A stretch of 64,000 bases of DNA from Loripinus fragilis (Eukaryota > Mollusca > Bivalvia > Lucinida > Lucinidae), in the NCBI GenBank assembly GCA_964019695.1, contig OZ026518.1, positions 76,253,912 through 76,317,911 of the forward strand. The letters run 5' to 3'. Position 1 is the stretch's first letter. The number at the start of each line of letters is the position of its first letter. A model generated the notes under the pieces. It made no database searches, was not told the DNA's origin, and was given only the letters and a program-made list of their open reading frames with translations. The translations under genes and the position numbers were made by a program. Positions 27,001 to 39,000 of this stretch are shown piece by piece.

Positions 27001-30000
27001 GACACATTGAACATATGCATGAAGGAGTTTTGATCAGAAAAAATAATTTTTGACAAAATGACAGCTGTGAGAACTTAGACAATTTTTCCCTAATAAGGTG
27101 TTTGTATATGCATAGAGGGTGCCCTTCATGGGCCAATCAACTCCTACCACAGCTTTTGATGGTACAGTTTGATACTTTTCCTATACAATGTAGACACATT
27201 GAACATATGCATGAAGGAGTTTGGTTCAGAAAAAATAATTTTTGACAAAATGACAGCTGTGAGAACTTAGACAATTTTTCCCTAATAAGGCTTTTGTATA
27301 TGCATAGATGGTGCCTTCATGGGCTGATCAACTCCTACTACACCTTCGGATGGAACAATTTGATACTTTGCCTATACAATGTAGACACATTGAACATATG
27401 CATGAAGGAGTTTGGTTCACAAAAAATAGTTTTGACAAAATGACAGCTGTGAGAACTTAGACAATTTTTCCCTAATAAGGCTTTTGTATATGCATAGATG
27501 GTGCCTTCATGGGCCGGTCAACTACCACAGCTTTTAATGGAGCAATTTGATACTTTGCATATACAATATAGACACATTGAACATATGCATGAAGGAGTCT
27601 GGTTAAAATTTTTTTTTTGACAAAATGACAGCTGTGAGAACTTAGACAATCCCTTATATGGCTTTTGTAAATGCATGGATAGTACCTTTATGGGCCAATC
27701 AACTCCTACCACAGCTTTTGATGGAGCAATTTGATACTTTGCCTATTCAATGTAGACACATTGAACATATGCATGAAGGAGTTTATAATTTTTTTGCACA
27801 GATTCTATTGAAATCTTCTTTTCAAAACTAAGGTCTGCTGGCTTGAAATCTAACTTGCCAAGTTTTTTCACTGACTCTTACTGTGCGGGGGGTATCTAAT
27901 AAGCATTGCTTATTAACTTTTTTTCATTTTCTCTGATTCTTATTCTTGATTTTACAGCTATTATTTCATGAGTTCGTATGAAGAACGAAATCTGCTGAGA
28001 CAGTTAGAAAGTGCTTCAAAGGGAATGAAGTTACCACCACATGTGAATCGCTTGAAAAGAAAGCTGATTGTGAGACAGGTAGGGGGTTAAACTGTTGACT
28101 GTTTATGGTTTAAGGGCTGTTCCAGTTATGCATATCACCCACCAACGGAAGGCCAGGCCTGTAGTTAAGAGTGTGTATCAAAAAATGAATTTTCTTATTT
28201 CTCCACCAAAACATATGATTTGGGTACTCAAAAAAAACCCCCCGTCTCATTGAGACGGTTCTTTTGAGCACCTGAAACATACGAGGGTTGTCCCATAAAG
28301 TAGACTTTTTATATAACAAGAAAATGATATGGTCTATTGCAATCAAATTTTACTTGTGAACTCTTCCATTATTTTTGCATTAACATGCAAACTTTTAAGG
28401 AGAAATATCTAATAATGAAGTTTGTGCACTCTTTTTTCCAGCTATAGGTCTGACCCACCGGCGCACGTCATTTGAATTACTAATGACGTCGGAAAGTTTA
28501 CAATTGTAACTAGCTTGGTTATGTCCGCAATCATCTTCCAATAATAAATGTGGAATGCATCTTGTAGATGCCTATGCCATTTTCAAGTCTGATTTTAATA
28601 TCAAATGCACCGAAGGGTTCCCTCAACCTGTTATCTTAGCTAGGTAACGCACCGTTCGTCTTCTGTCGTTGCTGACGACTAGTTCAACTTCCGTACCTTT
28701 GCCAGTATTTCTAAGTGGCGGTCTTCCCATACACTCGGCTGCAGCTGTCCCCTCGCTAAATCTCGAAAGTAATTTGTATACTAAAGCCTGTGATACATTC
28801 AGGTGGTATTCGTCTTATTTTACTTAGTTTAAAGTATCAAGTGGAGTCATTCCGGACTCAAAACAAAACTGTATTACTGTCTGCTGCTCCGCCCGTACGT
28901 AAGACGTTGCCATTTTTCAATGCTCGAGCTCGCCCCGACTTGTTTTGATCGTATGCCGTCAGTTCGTTAATTATGCAAACGCTTTAAAATTTTGTGACAA
29001 AACGTGCAATTCAATGACGTTTCCCCAAATATGAATGATTAACGGGTATCATCTCGAGTATCGATACAACCACTTATCAAAAATGAATTATACTATTTTA
29101 TTTCTTTCATTTTTTGCGCGCGCCGGTGACGCGTACCTTACTGAGATAGAATGACAATAAAAATAATTCCTTTTGATTTTTTTTGTCATTAATACACTCA
29201 AAATGTTGAAAATAGATAGTCCAACATTTCTACAAAATATAAACATGCTCTCGCGTTAACTTTTCTTGCTATTTAAAAAGTCTACGACTTTCTGGGACAA
29301 CCCTCGTATGCTAAAACTGATGGGTAAGAAAATATTTACACTTTAACACTTAAAAAATTTGCTTATCGAAGCCAATGGAAGGCACTTTGAAATTAGACTG
29401 CCCACCTTTAGAAGTGATTTTAGCCAGCTAGGGCCCTTTTACAGAAGTTTTTTTCGACATTTTATAACACCCAATAGAAGTGATTTTTACCAGCAGTACA
29501 TAGAGGATTTTACATGAGTGCTCATGTTTTATTGAATTTAGTAAACAGGTTGAGGAAAAGCGATAAAATGCGAGGCTTGTCGAGCATTTTATCACTTTTT
29601 CACAACGAGTTTAATAAATTCAAAAATACAAGAGCACGAATGTTAGATTCTATTTATGGTGATATTAAGATTGCTTTGAAATCCCATTTCTGGTGTGAAA
29701 AAAATAGATAATTTTGTCCTTATGTAAGCAATGTTGTTATGGGCGTCATAACATTTCCCGATAATCTGTAAACCACTAGTGGTTTATCGATTTTATTGCA
29801 TGGCGTTATTTCGCTCCCAGACTCAAAGACCAGTTTTTAGTCATATGATAAGTGAGTTCAACACCATTTAGAAGTATTTTTTCCAATACCATGAGAAGTG
29901 AATTTTTATATGTAGAAAACTGATATTTGTTCTCAACTCCAGCTGTTAAGTTTTTAGAACTTATTTTTCGCAATAACTTTTTACTGCGTCATATATCAAA

Positions 30001-33000
30001 AAACTTATCCGGATGAAAAGTATTCAGGAACATCTCTGCCAACTTCTCCAAACAGATCCCACATCCCAGATGCTGCAGGTTACTCTGTGCTTCGATGTAC
30101 ACTTTGAACATTTAAAGCAAAACGCAAATCAACCAAGTCCAAGATGTCAGTCAAAAACTTACGTTGCACCGCTCTAATTCAATTACAAAAGCGATGGATG
30201 GCTTTTTCAAATATAATGGAAATCTGGCTTGATTTGCTTGTGTGTTAAGCTAGTGGGGTCATCTCAAAACCGTTCATTTCATAGCACGTGCATAAGAGAA
30301 AAATGGCACGTCATACGAAAACCCAACCTTTGTTCCTACAAATTTGTATGCTTTAAGTTGATCCTGCATATGCACGGTAAATTGTGAGTATGCAAAGGCA
30401 GTTTTATGTTATGCACAGCCTATGAATAACGAATACTCTTTGAGACTACCGCTTTTTGTCACGTCTATACAATAAAATACTTAGAAATTTAGGTCGAATT
30501 CAAAATTATTGCAAAATCTTCATCTATTTACACAAAAATCTGTTTTGGAGAAGTTGGCGGAATGTCTTCTCTACAACTTTCATCCTGAACTCATTTTGCT
30601 AAAATTGAAGATAAAAAAAGTTATTGCGAAAAATTAGTTCTTAGAATTTAACAGCTTCAGTTAAGGACATTTAGTATTACAGTCAGACCCATAGCTCCAG
30701 ATAAGGCTGCGGATTGCGTATTTACCCAATTTAGTGGACCTGAAAACGCAATTAAATTAATTTCTGTGCGTACAAAAACGCAATAAAAATCCTTGATACT
30801 CAATTCCGAACTTTTTTGTAGCGTATGACGCTATTGTATTCTGTTTGCGATTGTCGTTTTTCACATCACTAGCTGTTGTAAGGTACAAATTATACACGGC
30901 GTCACGCTGAATATAGTTTATTAAATTGTAAACCAGTCCAGGAACATTCTTATCGCTGTTTAGCTATACCCAATATTTACACTATTACGACATTCGTCTC
31001 GCTTTACAATAACAATGGCGTAACGTGGGCGAAAAAGCCCCACAACAATTGAATGATATCATAACTTACATATCGTAACTAACTCTAATACCGTGTTGGT
31101 GGTTCAAAAAATCAAAGATGACGTGATAGATACATTGGATTTTCGAAGTAAGTTGGAAATTGCGATCTCAGATATACTAATATTGCCAGTGTGCTTTCCG
31201 AAAGTGAAACCGAAAGTAAACAAAAAATCAGGAGAAACAAGGTCCGGTTTCATTGCTTATTTGCTTTCAGATGGATACCCAATACAAAAACTTTTAATAC
31301 TCAATTTAAAATTTGAAATACCCAATTAAGTCAAAAAGAGGTGGGTAAATACCCAATTGCCTCCAATCCTTATCTGGAGCTATGAAGACCTCGTTGTTTT
31401 ACAACAGAAAGTTCAACATCCAACATTAATTTCATTAGGACTGATTTTTTCTTATCAAAATTACTACCTTTTAACAGAAATTTCACTGAATGACACCAAC
31501 AATAAATCCTGGTAACAGATCTCATTTTACATGGATTTTTTTGTCATAAAAACTACTGAAAAATACTTGACCGGACAATATTCCCAACTGCCAAAAACCA
31601 TTTCGCTTGAAATTGCAAAAATTGGATATAAATTCTTTACAGTATAGATTGAGGCAAGCTGATTACTAAAGAAAGAGCCATGGTCATTTTCCTATAATTC
31701 CTTTGTAAAATTCCATGGTAAAAAAAAATTGTAGCCACAATATGGCCACATTATATCGAGATCTGTGCTATAACAAGATGTGTTTTAAAGGCACTGCACT
31801 GTACCTTTTCATATGATAGCTGGACCCGAGGTTATAAAACTTTTTTTCATGCTCAACTCAGCTGAGCGCAAAATTTATCCTGCTCATAAATGTTAAAATG
31901 CCAACAATTGTTGGCATTTTAAATTTTATTAGCATGATACATACCACATCTGAGATACTTAAAGCAAGAAGTTATTCAGCTTTCGGTATTTTAGTTTTTA
32001 TGAGCAGTTGAAATTTCATGCTCAGTTGAGTTGAGCATGATTTTTTTTTATAACCTCAGGGCCAGATCTGTCTTTTTTTCAGATAAAGCGGGAGCATGGT
32101 TTACCACAGTTTGACTTAGATGCAGAAATGAACAAATTATCACAGAAATGTTGGGGTTTACAATATGGCTTTAATGTAGGTATATTATCCATTTTGTTAA
32201 ATTTCTATTTTCAGTGTACAGTAAAACCTGTCTTAAGTGGTCACTTCAAAATAGACAAAACAAAGGTCTTAATGGAAAATGGTAGCTTAATGAAGGTCAA
32301 AAGTATTGCAGAATGCTTTCCTGGAGCATTCTGCAATGCTTTTGACCTGCATTAAGAGATAATCGGTATTGAAAGCCAATGGACCTCAGACAGTTTCCTA
32401 TTCAATCTGCCCAAATTTTGACAGCCTTTAGGCTAGGATAATGCATAACTGACAACTATATTTTTGTGCTTAAATCAAACCGTTACATTTAGTGCAACCA
32501 GCAAAATAAAAATAATTTGAAAACATTGCATAATTATGCCAAGACTTAATAAGGGTTTAGGGGGTGGGGGTATATTTTGTGACCAAATTTTATTTCACAG
32601 AAAGTCAAAGTTTTGTCGAGTATTCACCTGAATACATGTAAATATTATGTTTGTGGCATAAAACTTGAAACAAAAGTGATGTGTTTGCATAAAATTGGGT
32701 TCAGAAGATTTCATTGTTTCATATAAAGAAGAGTGCTGTCAATGACTTTTGGCTATTACCTGTAATGTTTCAAGTTTAACTTGTGCACTGAGGCGTATAA
32801 TATCTGCATACTGTATAAATCATAGTCTAGATAAACACAGTTTTTGAGCATGAAATTGTTAATATTTTCTAACACATCAGATTTAGGCTTTATTTTGGTG
32901 CTTAAAAGAACCGTCTCATTGTGACGGTTCTTTTGAGTATCCACACCATTTGTTTTGGATTAGAAATGAGACAATTAATTACATGGTACGCACTCATAAC

Positions 33001-36000
33001 TAAAGCCCTGATACATGCCATTGTAAATTGATATTTACCTACAGGTTTGTACAAAATAAGTTTCTAATAAGCTTTTATCATAACGTGTTTTTGAGCATTT
33101 TGACAGCTTTCCTCCCCTTTGACCATTCATGCCGTTTTTATATGATGTGTGTAATGTAAAAGTACAACTGTATGCAAAAGGATTAGTTTGGTCATGGGGG
33201 GGGGAAAGCACTTCAGTAAAACTTTTTCTATTTTCTTTATGTTGAATAGCAAAAACATAGTTTTCAACCCATATTTTTCAATTGTTACTTGTCCAATGAG
33301 AAAACGGCTTTTGTGGATAATTCGAGGGTTAAAGCTACTATCTTTTTCATAGAAAAAATATCATTTTCTTTGAAACTCTACTCTGGTCATTTTTATGGGC
33401 AATCCTTCATTAAGACTGTCCGAGGTCCTTTGGTGTTCTTTTTGAGTGTCCATTTAAGCCAGGTTTCATTGTATTTTCGTACATATGAACCTTACTTAGG
33501 TAAATTCAATAAGTTTCTCAGTAGCCGACAGTTGTGTGGTATTACATTAATCCAGATGAACAAAGCTTTGATTGTAAAATGTGAATATCCAATGGCCTAG
33601 CACCCCTTACGCAGTTACGCACGTGTGTAATAAAAATAGTAACAATCAAGGGAGGTCACCTATGTGGTAAAAGTGATTTTCCATACCATAAGGAACTGCT
33701 CTTAAAGGAAAGAATTCGCTCCCTCTGGCAGCGAATTCTTTCCTTTGAGAGTAGTTTCCATTTTGAAAAGAGACCCAATTGAAGAGAATTACTGCTTGAT
33801 CCAGAAATCTCCCTTTGATATGTGTAATTTTTTCAGCGATCTGGCGGCGCCATTGATATCAGTCCATCATTTTAAACATTTGTTTTGAGCATGATTAAAA
33901 AAAACCACCTCAATGATTATGTGGCCTCTCATCAGCTTCAGCTTCCACTTTACTTCCATGGATATAGGATACTACCCAGTCTACTTCCATGGATATAGGA
34001 TACTACCCAGTATACTTCCATGGATATAGGATACTACCCAGTATACTTCCATGGATATAGGATACTACCCAGTATACTTCCATGGATATAGGATACTACC
34101 CAGTATACTTCCAGGGATATAGGATACTGTGGTCAATATTTCGGTTACTTACAGGGATATTTAATCTTTAGGAAAATTAATTATGGGGATATTTGATAGT
34201 TTATAAGAAATACTTGCCTGTTTACTTCAAGGGATATGGGATATTTGGTACCCCCTATACATGCCTCCGCTTCTGCTCTGTTTGCTGGGGTAAAACAATC
34301 TCCAGGGACAGAAATATACTGGTACTGTAACGTATTGTAACCTGACCCATTAAATTATGTAATCAACCTTCTAAGTCTCATTGTATCAAACTTGAAACAA
34401 TATTTCATTTTATCAGTTACCTCTTATATTAACTGTATTGCTGCACCTTGCTTGATAAACATGGTCTATCTCATGGCATGTGCCTTTATCAGGTCATGAT
34501 GACGCTGCACTTTTTGAATGACGTCACTAATAACGCTGAAACAACACAAAAAACAAAAATTACGTCAATAATCGCTAGTTTGAAGAGTAAACTAACTTGT
34601 GAACTCATAAATAGAATACCTCGCGATTCAACAAGCTTTCTCAAAGCCTTGCCTGGTAAACTTGATATCAAAAGACACTCACCTAGTATTCTCTATTTCT
34701 TAAATAGGGCCTGAGAAATGTATTGTGATAAAATTAATTTGATACCATGGAACAACAGCCTTCCACTCAAGACATTTAAAACCTGTGAACCTCTCTCATT
34801 AAAAAATATGTAAATGTCTCCTTTGGAACAAGAGAGAGCCTTCAAAAACATACATGCCATAAACTGTGGCCTGCAATCTGTGAGATAAACCAAAATTTCA
34901 AGGGAGTTTTGATAAATTCTGTGAGATTTTTTACAAAAATCACTTTGGAACTCTCCAAATAAACCAAAAAACTTTTATTTTAATGTAAGAAACTTAAGAT
35001 AAACACAATAAAGTGAGATTTAGGATTATAACTTTATAAAATGTGTTTTAGATGGTCTGAAAATTCTGTAAGACTTATGGGAATGGGTTTTCAGAAGGGC
35101 CAAATTAAGTGAGATTTTATCTCACATTTTGAGGTATGGCATGTATGCAAAGAGAGTAAAACAGATGCATGCTCATGCCTGAGAGGCATTCTGCTTTCAA
35201 TTCATCTTGAAATGAACCCAATAGCTCCTAAGGACCAGAGTATGAAAAATACTTATATGAAATCGATGTATAGTGAGTCTGCAAGTTTTAACAGTTTGTC
35301 TTGATTTTTTAGTTCTTTTCTTTTATAGGAGAGACCAGGGATGAGTCATCCTGCAGGGCGTTACCATGGTGATACAAGAATATTGGACAAATTTCAGGTA
35401 ATTCAAATTCTGGTTAAATTGGATGAATTTATGGCTATTTGTCATATGGCATAGTGTCTGTTATGTTATATCATCAATAATATACTGGTGTATCAAATAT
35501 TTGGTAATATTATCTAATAACTGCATAACAACATCAAGCCCCGAGGTTATAAAACTTTTTTCATGCTCAACTCAGCTGAGCACGAAATTTATCCTGCTCA
35601 TAAATGTTAAAATGCCAACAATTGTTGGCATTTTAACATTTATTAGCATGATAAATACAACATCTGAGAGACTTAAAGCAAGAAACTTCTTCAGTTGTCT
35701 GTTTTTATGAGCAGTTGAAATTTTGTGCTCAGTTGAGTTGAGCATGAAAAAAGTTTTATAACCTCAAGGCCAGGTCTACTTGAGGCAAAATCTTGACATT
35801 TTCACACAGAAAAATGAGTTTTCAAAGCAAATTTAGTGTGATATGAAGATTAAAATCCAACATCAGGCCTCAATTATTATTGAATGTATTAAAAAATTGT
35901 TGGGGGAAAAATGATACGATGGCTGACAAAGCCTTACATAGTGTCATTTTGTTCCAGCTCGTTTTATAAATAAATGGTAATGAGCACCATAGGTTTAGAT

Positions 36001-39000
36001 ATGCAAACTATTTGAGGGTAGAATTGTAAATATTTTCTTACCAATTGGTTTTAACATATGTTTTGGGTGCCCAAAAGAAATGTCTAGAGTGCCCTATCTA
36101 GTATTCGATTGGCATTATGCCATAAAACATTCACAGGTGCATGGGTGAAAGTCAGGATTTTGAGGCTGACTTTCCATAGAAAGTCAAGCTCAAAATACTG
36201 AATTGTCCAGATTATAATATTTTTTCTGATATATTTACTGTTTATCTAAACACAATTAACCATTTAATATGAATGAAATATTACTATTTTGAAGGCATAC
36301 TGCAAGTTTTACAATTTAAGTTTCAAAAGTTCAGGATTTTGGAAATTTTGAACTTTCATCCATGCAGGTGGATGCATATGCATCATAAGGAGACAATCTG
36401 TGTTTAACAAGAAAAGTCTATTTCATTGGCTTGGTATTTTGAAGTATCTATCCTTGTCCAGACAGAATGCATCACAACGAGACACCTATGGCAAGCAAGA
36501 AATGCCACTTTCACTTCCTTAGATCTCCCCTGATCTAAAATTTGTGTCAGCATCATATCTCGCACACCCTTTGGAGTGTGTTTACAAGTACAGAGTCCCT
36601 TGATGCCTTGACCTAGTTATCTTTCTTAATCTCAATTCTGTATCCAGACAATACCTGGTACACCATTAAAATTTTAATGATGTTCAAACTTCAAAATGAA
36701 ATGAAGGGCAACTTTCAAGGGAAGATTTTTACTAGATTTGAATTATTTTTAAATTATATGCTGAAGGTACTTAAATGATGGCTCTTAAGTACCCACACCA
36801 TATCCATTGGAAATAATGAAAATATGTCTTGATAAAAAAATAGGATAAAATTGTGAATATTTTCTTACTTATCAGTTTAAACATGTGTTTATGGTGCTCA
36901 AAAGAACCGTCTCAATGTTCAAAAGAACCGTCTAATTGAGACGGTTCTTTTCAGTACCCACAACATATGTTTTGGCTTAGAAATAAGAAAATTAATTTTT
37001 GATGACACGGTTTTATCTAGAGGCTTGATGAAAATGGTAAATTATGGCCTGGGAGCACAGTGGTTCAGTGGTAGAGTGCTTGACTCGAGACCGAGGGGCC
37101 GCAGTTTCGAGCCTCACCGGCAGTACTGTGTTGTGTCCTTTAGCAAGACACTTTTATCCTTGCTTAGAACTGGTTCAACCCAGGAAGACCCGTCCCGACA
37201 TAACTGCAAAATTGTTGACTGGGATGTAAAGAATCAAATCACAAGCAAATAAATCATGGTCTGGTAATATAAGATGTTTGGTATGTTGTCTCTAGAATAA
37301 GATTTGTGGTATGTATGTTATAATTTTGTTTAAACAGTTTTCTTAAATGTTTTTAAGACCTCAAGTTTCATGATGAAAGCTCAACAACAAAAGCAACCCT
37401 CATTCTTGAACAGACTGGTTGGAACAGAAGATGATCAGTTGGAAAGTATATGTAGTCCTTATACAGCTAGGTATGTTTGTCATATCATATCATAATCGGA
37501 TTTTTGATTAACGTGCAGGTGCAGGGGCATCATCCACATCAGTGGGCCCCTTTCCAGGTAACTGGCTAGCTGCACGCATAGCAGATCTCACACCTGATCT
37601 CCAGGTGCTCCTTTCTTGAGGGTCAACTGTGGTGAGCTTCCACTCACGGCAGTCTTTCTCTGTCAGTTTCTTCCATGTTTGCTTGGGCCTCCCTGCCCCC
37701 CGCTTGCCGTCAATCTGCATATCATATGCTGTTCTGATTGCACCACTCGAACGCGCCACATGCCCAAACCAGCGAAGCCTTCTCTCTCTCAAAATGAGGT
37801 TGAGGTCCTCAAGCTGAAGCTTTGCCAGTAGCTCGCTTGACCTTACCCTGGCCACATCCTCTGGCTTGATACTGCAGATCTGTCTGATCATGGCCCTATC
37901 ATTGCGTTGCAAGTGCTGCAGGTTCGTCTTGGTAAGTGGCCAAGTTTCACTGGCATGGAGCATGGCGCTCCGCACGCAAGAGCTGTACACATGGCCACGG
38001 GTCTTGTATGAGAGGTGGCGGGATGTGAGAACTGGTAGTAGCTCCCTGAACTTCTTCCAGGCAGTTTTCACACAAGTAGTGACCGCCATTTCACAGCCTC
38101 CACCAGCAGAAAGCATGTCACCTAGGTAGCAGAAGGAAGCTACCACCTCAAGCTTATCAGGTCCGACCTGGACTTCACTCTGTGGTCTGCCGTCAATAGG
38201 GCGAGCATTTCCCATGCACCGTGCACACCTATAATCAGGATTTGGTGTCAGTCTTTGTAGCCCACTGCATTTCTTATGCACCCAAAGTTTGCAGCCATTG
38301 CAGTAGATGCTGTTGTTGCCTACTCCTGTACGACAGACAGCGCATGGGTATTCGCCTGAACTCTGCAAGAGGTCCAGGCCTGTACCACAGATCATGACTT
38401 TTGTCTTTCCTGCATTCACCCTCAATCCCTTCTAATCCATGGCTTCTTTCCATATCAAGAGCCTCCTGACACATTCCTCTAGGGAGTCAGCAATGATGAC
38501 AAGATCATCTGCATATAGGTCCTCCCAGGGAACACCAGCCCGAAACTCACGTGACAAGGCCTCCAGCACAATGATGAAGAGCAAGGGACTGAGTACGGAT
38601 CCCTGATGGACCCCGACCTTCACCTCAAACTCTTTGCTGAAACCCTCGCCAACACGAACCCGGCTTTGTGCATTAGCGTACATTCCCTGGACTAACCGCA
38701 CAATCCATTCCTCAACGCTTAGCTTTCTCAGGGCCCACCAGATAACCTTCCGAGGGACACGGTCAAATGCTTTCTCTAGGTCCACGAAGGCCATATAAAG
38801 CCTCTTGTTCACTGCTAGGTATTTCTCCTGCAGCTGCCGGACCACAAAGATTGCATCTGTAGTGCCTCTTCCTGGGACAAAGCCAAACTGGGAGTCGTCA
38901 ATAGACACCACCTGTCTTATGAGACCATCTACAATCCTCTCTAGGATCTTCATGGCCTGCTCAGTCAGCTTGAGGCCTCGATAGTTGCCTCTATCCAAAG

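Noticed and set aside
28110..28346. Frames across MITE-A copies (also 41230-41436, 12919-13134)
   Set aside because: The recurring peptide LKRTVSMRR is simply the translated hairpin core of MITE-A.
33289..33600. 103-codon open frame
   Set aside because: AT-rich intron sequence with low-complexity composition and no recognisable motif. It does not splice in phase with KAT14 exons.
34448..34714. 88-codon open frame
   Set aside because: No recognisable domain and no splice context. Its opposite strand is open as well, which suggests chance.
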